NCBI RefSeq assembly: GCF_028623165.1
Contig: NZ_CP117768.1
Location: 4,154,001 to 4,218,000 of the forward strand
Direction: 5' to 3'
Source of the DNA: Nostoc sp. UHCC 0926
Lineage (GTDB): Bacteria; Cyanobacteriota; Cyanobacteriia; Cyanobacteriales; Nostocaceae
DNA: 64,000 nucleotides
Position numbers and translations under genes: made by a program. Under the pieces are notes generated by a model. That model was given only the letters and a program-made list of their open reading frames with translations, did no database searches and was not told where the DNA came from. Below, piece after piece: positions 45,626 through 54,496 of the stretch; the first letter of the stretch is position 1; each line of letters opens with the position of its first letter.

Positions 45626-45742
45626 ATGAAATTTGAGGGTGCAGATTCCCCAAAAGTAGTCACTATCTCTACCGTGTTGCTTCTGGGATCGATCGCTGCT
45701 CTGATAATCTGGGCGCTGCAAGCTGCATATGCGCTAAACTAA
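45626..45742 (+). CDS. Small single-span membrane protein (38 aa)
   Basis: The open frame has a good ribosome binding site (GAGGAATT just before the ATG). It codes for 38 residues: a polar head MKFEGADSPKVV, then one membrane helix (TISTVLLLGSIAALIIWALQ), then AAYALN. The size and layout resemble the small subunits of photosystem, cytochrome b6f or NDH complexes, but I cannot match it to a named one. The stop is TAA at 45740-45742. It is about 175 bp upstream of the PlsY-PEP-synthase-like gene. Confidence 0.65.
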   Translation: MKFEGADSPKVVTISTVLLLGSIAALIIWALQAAYALN

Positions 45743-45917
45743 AACCATTAGTAGTCTAGAAGGACACTGGCAAAAACGGTTTCCGTCGTAGCCAAGTGTC
45801 CATTAAGTAACTAGTAAAAAAAAACGCTCTATTAACCATCAAAAATTTCAGAAAAACTTTAGATTTGAGATTTGAGGTTTTAGATGGAAAATTTAAATCT
45901 AAAATCCAAAATCCAGA

Positions 45918-48872
45918 ATGTTTGAACCTTGGGGTATCTTAGTTATTTTAATTGCCTGCCCCCTCTTGGGCGGATTACCCCTGATTGGATGGATCACTTA
46001 CGCGCTTACGCACAAGCAATTATCACAAGTTGGTACAGGAAACATTAGTGTATCAGCTGCCTTTTATCACGGCGGTAGGTTTGTAGGAATTCTGGCAGTC
46101 TTGTCAGAAGCTTTTAAAGGAGTTGCAGCAGTCTTACTCACCCGCGTTTTCTTCCCAGAGGGATCGCATTGGGAATTGATTGCCCTGATCGCTCTGGTAA
46201 TAGGTAGATACTGGGTAGGCAGAGGCGCAGGTACGACAAATGTAGTCTGGGGATTTGTCGTACATGATCCACTAGTGGCAATATTTGTATCTTTCTTTGC
46301 AATCATTAGCTTTACAATTCTGCAATCAAGACGGGTAGTCAAATTTGGGGTTTTGCTTCTCTTTCCTCTGTTTGTGGCACTTTTGCACATTAGCGATATC
46401 CCCAGAATGCTTGCTGCTGTAGCCTTAGCTGGTTTAATGGGCTGGATTTATACAAAAATTCCTGATGATCTGAACCTGCCAGCCCAAGAGGCACAAACAG
46501 AATCTCTTGCGATGTTGGAATTTTTACGCGGCGATCGCGTGATGGTTTCTCTAGATGAAGAGTTGGATGCTGCCATAGTTGGAGAAAAGGCGGCTACATT
46601 ATCTCAAATTAAGCGCTGGGGCTATCCAGTCCCGAAAGGGTGGGTGCTGGCCCCGATTGACGATCCTCAACTGGTGACAGAATTTCTCCAGCCATCAGAA
46701 TTATCTCCCTTGGTGGTGCGTTCTTCTGCCATTGGAGAAGATTCAGAACAGGCTTCCGCTGCTGGGCAGTATGAAACAGTTTTAAATGTTACCAGCCCCC
46801 AGGCATTGCAATCAGCGATCGCCCAAGTTCAAGCTTCTTACAATCAGCCATCTGCCGTGCAATATCGGCGCGATCGCGGCTTGAATGACACAGCAATGGC
46901 AGTGCTGATTCAACAACAAGTCCAGAGTATATATTCTGGCGTAGCTTTTAGCCGCGATCCCATTACTCAGCAAGGTGATGCGATTATCATTGAAGCCCTT
47001 CCAGGAAGCGCAACGCAAGTCGTTTCGGGAAAAGTCACACCTGAACAATATCGCGCTTTTGTCCTTGAGACAGAAAATTCCTCTTCTGTACAATTAGAGG
47101 GTCAAGGACGAGTCCCACAAGCATTAATCAAGCAAGTTGCATACTTAGCTTACCGACTCGAAAAACGTTATCATGGCACTCCTCAAGATATAGAGTGGAG
47201 TTACGACGGTCAAACACTCTGGGTGTTGCAATCTCGACCGATCACCACTCTACTACCCATCTGGACACGTAAAATCGCCGCTGAAGTGATTCCCGGAGTA
47301 ATTCACCCTTTAACATGGTCGATTAATCGTCCATTAACTTGTGGAGTTTGGGGAGAACTTTTTACTTTAGTTTTAAGCAATAGCTTCTCTTCCAGAGGCT
47401 TCTCTACCAGAGGCTTTGCCAACGGCAACCGCAAAGCCGAACGCACCTTGGGGTTAGATTTCACCCAAACAGCAACTCTGCACTACTCCAGAGCCTACTT
47501 TAATGCATCCCTCTTAGGAGATATTTTTCTCCGCATGGGACTGCCGTCAGAAAGTTTGGAATTTTTAACCAGAGGAGCTAAATTCAGTAAACCGTCTTGG
47601 GAGTCAACTTGGGAAAATTTGCCCGGACTAGGGAAGTTGTTAAAGCGGGAATTAAATTTAGAAAAGGACTTCAAGCGGGATTATCAAAAACGGTTTATTC
47701 CTGGGTTGTCGCAGTTGGCGCAGGAAGATATAGATAACTTGGAACCATCCAAGCTGCTAATAAGAATTGACTTTATTCTGGAGTTGCTGCGCCAAGGGAC
47801 GTATTACAGTATTTTAGCTCCCTTAAGTGCTGCCCTGCGGCAGGCGATTTTTCGGGTGAAGGATGGGCAAATTGATAACAGCGTTACCCCAGAGGTAGCG
47901 GCATTGCGATCGCTGAGTGCAATCGCTACAGATGCCAAGCAGATATTGCTTGAGTTTGAACCACAGCAAGTATTTGAGCAGTTAAAGCAAACTCTAGAGG
48001 GAGAGAAGATCCTGCAAGAATTTGACGAATTGCTTCAGGATTACGGCTATTTAAGTGAAGTGGGAACTGATATTTCCGTTCCCACTTGGCGGGAGAATCC
48101 CCAGATGATTAAGCAGATGTTTGTGCAGTTAATGCAGGGTAACGAACCACAATCAGGCGCTAAAGACGCGATTAATAGCATTTTTGCTGGTAAACGCAAA
48201 CGCTCTTTTGTGCAACGGCGTGTAGATATCAAAGGACGAGTTACCGAAGTTTATTCACGGATTTTGGCTGAATTGCGTTGGAGTTTTGTAGCTTTAGAGA
48301 AAATTTGGTTAAAGTCAGGCTTACTTAAGAAAACAGGAGATATCTTTTTTCTAGACTTTGATGAAGTGCGGCGTCTAGTTGTGGGTGGAGATTCCAGGTT
48401 AATTGAGGAGTTGGATGAGTTAGTGGAATTGAGGCGATCGCAATTCGTCCAAGATAGTGAGATCATTCAAGTACCCCTTTTAGTCTATGGCAATACACCC
48501 CCTCACCCCTTAGCTCCCTCTGCACTCTACTCTGACCAAATCTTACAAGGTATTGGAGCCAGTCAGGGCCAAGCTGAAGGTAGGGTGAAGGTGTTGCGAA
48601 ATTTACAAGATGTGCCGGAGATTGACCGAGATACGATTCTGGTAGTACCTTACACAGATTCCGGCTGGGCACCTTTGTTATTAAGGGCTGGAGGATTAAT
48701 TGCCGAAGTTGGGGGACGGCTTTCTCACGGTGCGATCGTTGCTCGTGAATATGGGATTCCCGCTGTGATGGATGTTCGAGGTGCTACATGGCTCCTGCAA
48801 GATGGTCAACGGGTAAGGATTGATGGGTCTAGCGGTATTGTAGAATTATCTAACGATTTAAGACCCAATTGA
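45918..48872 (+). CDS. PlsY-like acyltransferase domain fused to PEP-synthase/pyruvate-phosphate-dikinase-like domains
   Basis: Residues 1-195 are membrane-spanning and resemble PlsY, the acyl-phosphate:glycerol-3-phosphate acyltransferase: VGTGNISVSAAFYHGGR and SEAFKGVAAVLLTRVFF fit the PlsY GTGN and KG motifs. Residues 205-455 fit the ATP-grasp/pyruvate-phosphate-dikinase domain (EKAATLSQIKRWGYPVPKGW, PLVVRSSAIGEDSEQASAAG). The C-terminus (about 880-980) has the swivelling PEP-utiliser domain with catalytic His937 in GGRLSHGAIVAREYGIPAV. The middle part (about 490-860) is less recognisable. Residues about 490-510 are encoded by an inserted dispersed repeat. Confidence 0.75.
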   Translation: MFEPWGILVILIACPLLGGLPLIGWITYALTHKQLSQVGTGNISVSAAFYHGGRFVGILAVLSEAFKGVAAVLLTRVFFPEGSHWELIALIALVIGRYWVGRGAGTTNVVWGFVVHDPLVAIFVSFFAIISFTILQSRRVVKFGVLLLFPLFVALLHISDIPRMLAAVALAGLMGWIYTKIPDDLNLPAQEAQTESLAMLEFLRGDRVMVSLDEELDAAIVGEKAATLSQIKRWGYPVPKGWVLAPIDDPQLVTEFLQPSELSPLVVRSSAIGEDSEQASAAGQYETVLNVTSPQALQSAIAQVQASYNQPSAVQYRRDRGLNDTAMAVLIQQQVQSIYSGVAFSRDPITQQGDAIIIEALPGSATQVVSGKVTPEQYRAFVLETENSSSVQLEGQGRVPQALIKQVAYLAYRLEKRYHGTPQDIEWSYDGQTLWVLQSRPITTLLPIWTRKIAAEVIPGVIHPLTWSINRPLTCGVWGELFTLVLSNSFSSRGFSTRGFANGNRKAERTLGLDFTQTATLHYSRAYFNASLLGDIFLRMGLPSESLEFLTRGAKFSKPSWESTWENLPGLGKLLKRELNLEKDFKRDYQKRFIPGLSQLAQEDIDNLEPSKLLIRIDFILELLRQGTYYSILAPLSAALRQAIFRVKDGQIDNSVTPEVAALRSLSAIATDAKQILLEFEPQQVFEQLKQTLEGEKILQEFDELLQDYGYLSEVGTDISVPTWRENPQMIKQMFVQLMQGNEPQSGAKDAINSIFAGKRKRSFVQRRVDIKGRVTEVYSRILAELRWSFVALEKIWLKSGLLKKTGDIFFLDFDEVRRLVVGGDSRLIEELDELVELRRSQFVQDSEIIQVPLLVYGNTPPHPLAPSALYSDQILQGIGASQGQAEGRVKVLRNLQDVPEIDRDTILVVPYTDSGWAPLLLRAGGLIAEVGGRLSHGAIVAREYGIPAVMDVRGATWLLQDGQRVRIDGSSGIVELSNDLRPN
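47396..47428. repeat. Small dispersed repeat in frame within the PlsY-PPDK gene
   Basis: The DNA reads AGGCTTCTCTACCAGAGGCT then TTGCCAACGGCAA and matches the reverse complement of 30980-31012. It codes for GFSTRGFANGN, a Gly/Arg/Ser segment unlike its surroundings. The reading frame continues normally on both sides. Confidence 0.65.
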
Positions 48873-49329
48873 CTACGAATTTTAGATAAAAGATTTTAGA
48901 TAAAAGATTTTTTGGTTCATGCCCCGCCCCGCACTTCTTGCCGCTCTTGCTAGCTTGTTTCTCCGTAGGAGTACGTGGGCGAAACAAATCCAAAATTCTC
49001 AGTTTTATTATTCGGCTTGCCCCATACCCTTGTGGTCGGGGTCAATCCCTTCGGGTTCAGCAGTCACTCATGGGGGAAACCCCCAAGACCGCGCTGCTTC
49101 ACCAAAATCCAAAATCCAAAATCCAAAATTGATTGACACTCTCATCGGACTTAGGGACTTCCAGTTAAAAAACATCCCATCCCTGCGGGACGCTCCGCGA
49201 ACGTAGGGGCGCAAGGCCAAGATCCCCTACAAATGTACAAATAATTTTGGATAATTTATTTTTTGTCAGTCCCTTACGCAAAAATCGCCAAAAAGCTTAA
49301 TTTATCGAATATTGAAATTTCCAGATGAT
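48873..49329. other. Repeat-dense gene-free region
   Basis: This gap contains AGATAAAAGATTTT direct repeats (48891-48915), the shared block TTCAGCAGTCACTCATGGGG...GACCGCGCTGCTTCACC (49046-49101), and the element at 49151-49275. No ribosome binding site or family match supports the small open frames here. Confidence 0.5.
49151..49275. mobile_element. MITE-like element with AGGGACT ends
   Basis: It begins TTAGGGACTTCC and ends TTTTTTGTCAGTCCCTTA, giving a short inverted terminal repeat of the same type as the elements ending at 9472 and 31326. The interior has GCGGGACGCTCCGCG and a palindrome with arms GTAGGGG/CCCCTAC (49203-49230). It has no coding capacity. Confidence 0.55.
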
Positions 49330-49770
49330 TTATAAATATTCAAAAAATACCTCAGGTACTAATCTGAATTCCCCAGATTTCAAGCGAGAGATATCTATCC
49401 ATAACGCCCTATGTTTATGATTTTTTGATTCTGAAAAAACTAAACTTTCCAGTTGATAAAATTTTGAATCAGCAAAGTCACATTGATAAAGCTGAATAAT
49501 TTCATGACCTTGCCTACCATTAAATGTAAACAGGTTCTCTATACAACCTAAATAATTAATATTCGTTAAGTCTGCTTGAATTTCCTCTTGAAACTCCCGT
49601 TGTAAAGCGTCACGGCTGGTTTCGCCAAATTCAACCCCACCGCCCAAAGCCCGATAAAATGTTTCTTGCTTTACGGGATCGTAGCCTTCAGAAAGAAATA
49701 TGCGTTCGCCATCCCGAATTAGCCCCAAAGCTATTACCCGAATTTCGCCTGCTTTATTCATTTTTGTCAC
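49330..49770 (-). CDS. Nudix hydrolase
   Basis: The Nudix box is clear: GGGVEFGETSRDALQREFQE followed by EI fits Gx5Ex7REUxEExGU with U read loosely. The product would hydrolyse a nucleoside diphosphate linked to some moiety; the substrate is not deducible. A GTG at 49770 overlaps the preceding stop codon (TAGTG), and an ATG three codons further in is the alternative start. The overlap shows translational coupling with the DUF3531-type gene. Confidence 0.85.
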   Translation of the reverse strand: MTKMNKAGEIRVIALGLIRDGERIFLSEGYDPVKQETFYRALGGGVEFGETSRDALQREFQEEIQADLTNINYLGCIENLFTFNGRQGHEIIQLYQCDFADSKFYQLESLVFSESKNHKHRALWIDISRLKSGEFRLVPEVFFEYL

Positions 49771-50222
49771 TAATTATCATAAATAGATTGAGGACGACTT
49801 TCGCTATCCTCAACCGGCCAATCTGAATTTTCGCCACCAATGTATAATTCTTCAATGGTGACATATTCCTCACTTAGCTGTGTGAGGGCGTTGATTAAAA
49901 TATCCAGGGCGATCGCATCACTGGTTCCTAAGTCAAACCAACAACGTCCCCATTGACCCTCGTATTCAAACTCACCGATGTTGTGCATCAGTGCGAGCAG
50001 GCTTTTGTCATACCCTTGTGCATCATAATTCATGTAGCTGATATCAAGTCCAGTGTCCTGCACCTGGAGATTCTCGGCATTAAATGCACCCAATTTACCC
50101 AGATAAAACCAGGAATTGAAAACTTCTTCTACATATTGCTTTTCACGCCCAGAAGGATTTGTGCTGAATTTCAGCCAAATCCACATATCAAAAGGATTAA
50201 TTTCGCGGAACTGAATCTCCAT
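49770..50222 (-). CDS. DUF3531-family protein
   Basis: The sequence INPFDMWIWLKFS...VEEVFNSWFYLGKLGAFNAENLQ matches DUF3531, a family known from cyanobacteria and plastid-bearing plants without an assigned function. The C-terminal part is acidic (ELYIGGENSDWPVEDSESRP). It has no signal peptide or membrane segment, so it is cytosolic. Its stop overlaps the start of the Nudix gene, implying joint expression. Confidence 0.75.
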   Translation of the reverse strand: MEIQFREINPFDMWIWLKFSTNPSGREKQYVEEVFNSWFYLGKLGAFNAENLQVQDTGLDISYMNYDAQGYDKSLLALMHNIGEFEYEGQWGRCWFDLGTSDAIALDILINALTQLSEEYVTIEELYIGGENSDWPVEDSESRPQSIYDN

Positions 50223-50321
50223 TTTGGTCTAATATCTCAATTACTCTTCTAGAAATAAGCATATCAAAGTAGACAATACCGAATAGGGGAAAAATTTTTC
50301 TCCTATGCACCCAATGCCCAA

Positions 50322-51281
50322 TTACCCAGGATTATTCAGGCTAACAGTCCTGCTGCGTTCACGCTCAATTTGTTTGACTAAATCGCCTGGGAGTTGGGAT
50401 TTTTTAGTCAATGCTTTGTCAAAATTAGCGATCGCTTCCTGGATCATCTGCTGGCTTTTTTCTTTTTGCCCCAGTTGTTTCAGGATTTGCGCTTTGAGAT
50501 AATAAATTTCTGGATTATCGGATGTGGTTTTGATCGCCCGGTTGACATACTCTAAAGCCTGGGGATACCGTTTTAAATCTCGGTAAGCAAGAGCAATACC
50601 CCGATCCACTAGATACTGAGGAGCAGCATTTTGTTCTAAGCGTCCAATTGCCTGATCTGGGCTAGCAAAAGGCAAATTAACCGCCAACAGTAAATCCATA
50701 TAACCCTTGATTAAACTCAGTTCTGGATCATTGGCAGAAATTGCTTCAGCTTTGTCTAAATATTCATAAACTTGCCGTAACCGACTAAAGGCTTGCGGCA
50801 CACCGTTGACTGTACCCTCACGGGTGAGAACTACTGCACCCTCTAAAAAATAACCAACAGCAGTGTATAAATTACCACGCAATGGATCACTAGGAATCAG
50901 TTTTTGTCCGGTTTCTAGAGTTTTCTGACTGTAGGTGTCTAGTTTAGCCCAATCCTTATTCCCGTATGCTAAAGATGCATTCATGGCATAAGCTAGAGGT
51001 TCATTTGGCTCTTTGGATAGTGCTTGTTGCAGATAACGCTCTGCCGCTGGATAGTTGCCCTGTTGGAAAATCGCTTTAAAAGCTGCTTCTGTTTGGTCGC
51101 CAATTTGATGAGGTTCGCTATTGCGAAATGGATCGCCAGCCAGGGAGGGATTTACCCAGAGATTAAGTGCGATTGCCCAAGGGGCAACGCCAAAGGCGAA
51201 CGCAGCGCCAAAAGCAGTCTGAGCAAAGGTAGTGAATTTAGCAAACACTACTAATCGAGGCGAAGAAAACCTTTTAGTCAT
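50322..51281 (-). CDS. Sll0314/Alr1548-type TPR repeat protein
   Basis: The N-terminal 45 residues contain a hydrophobic export or anchor segment (QTAFGAAFAFGVAPWAIALN). The rest carries TPR-like helical repeats: GNYPAAERYLQQALSKEPNE, RGIALAYRDLKRYPQALEYV and PEIYYLKAQILKQLGQKEKS. The family is cyanobacterium-specific and probably acts as an extracytoplasmic scaffold; no enzymatic motif is visible. Length is 319 aa. The 317-bp upstream region holds no other gene. Confidence 0.75.
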   Translation of the reverse strand: MTKRFSSPRLVVFAKFTTFAQTAFGAAFAFGVAPWAIALNLWVNPSLAGDPFRNSEPHQIGDQTEAAFKAIFQQGNYPAAERYLQQALSKEPNEPLAYAMNASLAYGNKDWAKLDTYSQKTLETGQKLIPSDPLRGNLYTAVGYFLEGAVVLTREGTVNGVPQAFSRLRQVYEYLDKAEAISANDPELSLIKGYMDLLLAVNLPFASPDQAIGRLEQNAAPQYLVDRGIALAYRDLKRYPQALEYVNRAIKTTSDNPEIYYLKAQILKQLGQKEKSQQMIQEAIANFDKALTKKSQLPGDLVKQIERERSRTVSLNNPG

Positions 51282-51598
51282 TTTAACCCTCAGAAGAATT
51301 GCGGTTGAAATAGTTGTATGTGTTACTTAGAATGCAAAAAATGGTTAATCTAAACTTGCCTCTGCTTCAACTAAAATTTTTTTATATAAAGGTTGACTTT
51401 GGTAATTTTTCCATGTTCCCAGGCTTGTTGTAGCCATTGTTTAAGGGTGAGTCTGCCACAATGGAGAAAAAGTGGATTATTCTTGCTGCTAAATTAAGGT
51501 GTTAATCCGGGTAATGCGCTAGAAATTTTTCCAGAATTTTCCAGATGCTCTCAGTGTAGCTAATCAGTAATTTGCTGACTTTTTGGTAATTTTAACAA
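51282..51598. other. Divergent intergenic region
   Basis: This lies between the minus-strand TPR gene and the plus-strand ABC ATPase gene and must hold both promoters. I see no strong operator, repeat or hairpin. Confidence 0.4.
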
Positions 51599-52273
51599 AT
51601 GCTCTATCTCCGAAATCTAATTTATCACCCGACAGCGTGCCCAACAGCGATTCTCAAATCGATCAACTTGGAATTAGCACCCCAGCAGCTAGGTCTGATT
51701 ATTGGCCCGAGTGGTTCGGGAAAAAGTACCTTACTAGAAATTTTGTCGGGACTAGCTGAACCCACTACTGGCGCACTCTTCTGGCGGGAACAAGAACTGA
51801 TACCCGAACAGCTACAACAATTGGCTGGGTTGGTATTTCAGTTTCCAGAGCGGCACTTTTGCGGTGGTTCAATTTTAGAAGAATTGCGTTTAGGACATCC
51901 TGAGTTAGGGTCAGAACGAGTTAGACAGGCCCTGAGTGAGGTGGGATTAGAGCATTTATCGCTTTCCGCTGCCCCTCATGCCTTAAGTGGTGGTCAGCAA
52001 CGACGTTTAGCTTTGGCAGTGCAATTGATTCGCCAGCCAAATTTACTGTTATTGGATGAACCCACCGCTGGGTTAGATTGGTCAATGCGTCGGCAACTGG
52101 TAAATTTATTAGCGAAACTGAAACAAGATTGGACACTGTTAGTAGTGACACACGATGCTGGGGATCTGTTAGCGATCGCAGATCGTTGCTGGACACTCAA
52201 CCACGGTGAACTACAATCAGTAGACCCAAAGACACTGGAAGGCAAAGCAAAAGAACCCCTACCAGTAGTATGA
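51599..52273 (+). CDS. ABC transporter ATP-binding protein (CbiO/energy-coupling type)
   Basis: A stand-alone ABC ATPase of 224 aa with Walker A IIGPSGSGKSTLL, Q-loop LVFQFPERHF, signature ALSGGQQRRLALAV, Walker B LLLLDEPTAGLDW and the H-loop VTHDAGD. The pattern QFPE after the Q is typical of ECF/CbiO-type ATPases. No membrane partner is encoded nearby, so its transporter is unknown. It precedes rsmG by 110 bp on the same strand. Confidence 0.85.
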   Translation: MLYLRNLIYHPTACPTAILKSINLELAPQQLGLIIGPSGSGKSTLLEILSGLAEPTTGALFWREQELIPEQLQQLAGLVFQFPERHFCGGSILEELRLGHPELGSERVRQALSEVGLEHLSLSAAPHALSGGQQRRLALAVQLIRQPNLLLLDEPTAGLDWSMRRQLVNLLAKLKQDWTLLVVTHDAGDLLAIADRCWTLNHGELQSVDPKTLEGKAKEPLPVV

Positions 52274-52345
52274 AAGGAAAGCAGTGGAAAATGACACAGA
52301 TAAGGGAGATCAGGAGATGGGTAGATGGGTAGATAAAGAAAATAA

Positions 52346-52381
52346 CTCCTAACTCCTAACTCCTAACTCCTAACTCCTAAC
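52346..52381. repeat. Heptamer tandem repeat directly before rsmG
   Basis: About five copies of TAACTCC-type heptamers end two bases before the rsmG ATG, so they occupy the place where a Shine-Dalgarno would lie. This is a short tandemly repeated repetitive sequence of the cyanobacterial type. Confidence 0.75.
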
Positions 52382-52383
52382 TA

Positions 52384-53121
52384 ATGACTTACTTATTGCC
52401 TGAAATGGCAGAAATTTGGCAGCAAACTCTCAATTGGCAACCAACAGCCCAACAGCAAGCGCAATTCCAAAGGCTTTATGAGTTAATCCTAGAAGGTAAC
52501 CGCCAACTAAATTTAACTCGCATCACTGACCCCCAAGAGTTTTGGGAAAAACATCTGTGGGATTCTCTGCGAGGAATTACGCCACAGGGGCAATTTATCT
52601 CGTCTCTTCAAGAAGGTGCGTTTGTAATTGATATTGGCACGGGTGCGGGTTTTCCAGGTATTCCAGTGATAATTACTGCGCCTAATTGCCAAATTACTCT
52701 AATGGATTCAACCCAGAAAAAAATTACTTTCATCGAAAAAATATTAACTGAACTTGCCCTGACCAATGCCAAAACTCTCGTTGGTAGGACTGAAGAAATC
52801 GGTCAGCAACCCCAGCACCGACAAGCTTACGATATTGCCCTAATCCGCGCTGTTGGCACAGCTTCTGTTTGTGCCGAATATGCCCTACCATTACTCAAAC
52901 AAAGTGGTTTAGCCGTAATTTATCGTGGTAATTGGACAGAGGAAGAAACCACAGTTTTGCAAAATGCTGTTAGTCAGCTAGGTGGCGTGATTGAATTAAT
53001 TGAAAAATTTACCACTCCTCTAAGTCATAGCATCCGTCATTGCCTTTATGTGCGTAAGGTAGCAAACACACCAGCTAATTTTCCCCGTGCTGTAGGTGTA
53101 CCTTCTCAAAAACCGCTTTGA
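52384..53121 (+). CDS. rsmG: 16S rRNA m7G527 methyltransferase
   Basis: RsmG methylates G527 of 16S rRNA using SAM. Diagnostic segments are LNLTRITDPQEFWEKHLWDSL, the SAM-binding VIDIGTGAGFPGIPV, LMDSTQKKITFIEKIL and YDIALIRAVG. Length (245 aa) is normal. A heptamer repeat runs up to the ATG at 52384 and no Shine-Dalgarno is visible, so initiation may be leaderless-like or rely on other features. Confidence 0.9.
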   Translation: MTYLLPEMAEIWQQTLNWQPTAQQQAQFQRLYELILEGNRQLNLTRITDPQEFWEKHLWDSLRGITPQGQFISSLQEGAFVIDIGTGAGFPGIPVIITAPNCQITLMDSTQKKITFIEKILTELALTNAKTLVGRTEEIGQQPQHRQAYDIALIRAVGTASVCAEYALPLLKQSGLAVIYRGNWTEEETTVLQNAVSQLGGVIELIEKFTTPLSHSIRHCLYVRKVANTPANFPRAVGVPSQKPL

Positions 53122-53282
53122 GTGGGGAGTGCAAGAAAAAGGGCGTTGCTGAGTAAAAGGATGAATTACCCACATAAAATGATTCCTCCCCGCAAGAGGG
53201 AGGTGAGCAAAAATCAAACTTTGTCAGAGCAGGGTTGGTAAAGATATTGTTTGGAGGAAATTAAGCAGACAAAATATTAATC

Positions 53283-54164
53283 CTAATTCCTAAGAATATA
53301 CCAAGTGCCATTACTCGGTCGCCATACTGCGAAGTCACTCCTAATAGAGAAATTATACTTACCAGGAACGGCAACATCACCACGTACGCCCAATTGTTTA
53401 GTAACTACTTTACCTGTAGCACTGTTAATTACATACCAAGTACCATTACTAGGTCGCCATACTGCAAAATCAGTTCTACCATCATCATCGTATTTACCAG
53501 GGGCAGGAACATCACCATTTACGCCCAATTGTCTAATAACTACTTGACGCATATAACTATTAATTACATACCAAGTACCATTACTGGGTCGCCAGACTGC
53601 AAAATCAGTTCTACTATCATGATCATAATCGCCTAAAACGGGAATATCGCCATTTACACCCCATTTTCTAGTAACTGTTTGACTTGTAAAACTGTTAATT
53701 AAATACCAAGTACCATTACTAGGTCGCCATACTGCAAAATCAGTTCTACCATCATTATCATAACTGCCGGGAACAGGAATATCGCCAGCTACACCCAATT
53801 GTCTAGTAACTACTTGACCTGTAAAACTGTTAATTACATACCAAGTACCATTACTAGGTCGCCATACTGCAAAATCAGTTATCCTATCACCATCATAATC
53901 ACCGGGAACGGGAATATCGCCATTTACACCCAATTGTCTAGTAACTACTTGACCTTTAGAACTGTTAATTACATACCAAGTACCATTACTGGGTCGCCAT
54001 ACTGCACAATCAGTTCTACCATCCTTATCATAATTGCCGGGAACGGGAATATCACCAGCTACACCCAATTTTCTAGTAACTTGAGCTTGTGCTTTAAAAT
54101 TTAAAATTCCAATAAATAATGGAACAGTTAAAGCAAGCATGAATAAGTTGCAACCAATCTTCAT
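53283..54164 (-). CDS. Secreted FG-GAP/VCBS-like six-repeat protein
   Basis: After a signal peptide ([20 protein letters not shown], cleaving near KAQAQ), the protein consists of six near-identical repeats of about 44 residues: [20 protein letters not shown] then [12 protein letters not shown]. The DxDxDxR-type loops should bind Ca2+, as in beta-propeller FG-GAP repeats. I chose the start at 54164 because GAGGATATTCTC precedes it and a signal peptide then follows directly; the open frame extends 22 codons further. It is extracellular, with an unknown ligand. The 132-bp DNA repeats could recombine. Confidence 0.75.
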   Translation of the reverse strand: MKIGCNLFMLALTVPLFIGILNFKAQAQVTRKLGVAGDIPVPGNYDKDGRTDCAVWRPSNGTWYVINSSKGQVVTRQLGVNGDIPVPGDYDGDRITDFAVWRPSNGTWYVINSFTGQVVTRQLGVAGDIPVPGSYDNDGRTDFAVWRPSNGTWYLINSFTSQTVTRKWGVNGDIPVLGDYDHDSRTDFAVWRPSNGTWYVINSYMRQVVIRQLGVNGDVPAPGKYDDDGRTDFAVWRPSNGTWYVINSATGKVVTKQLGVRGDVAVPGKYNFSIRSDFAVWRPSNGTWYILRN

Positions 54165-54496
54165 GAGAATATCCTCAAATAAAGCCATATTAAATTTCCA
54201 AAAAAGAAAAAAATAACTGCAATAGTTCAACGAAACTAATTATTAAAAAAATAAAGCGACTCGAAAAAGCTGTAAAGGGTTTCACGCAACTTGCTACAAT
54301 GGCGGGAAACCAACGAAGTTCTGAGCAGAGGCTTTGTCTTAAACAATTCTGTGCAAGGCTGTGGCTTTACTTATTACAAGCGAATCATTATGAAAAAATG
54401 AATGACGATTAGCTTATCACATCAAAAAAACGGCAGCAGAATGTTGTTTCTGTTGCCAGCTTTTAAGCGCCTATAACTCTAAATTATTGTCTGGTT

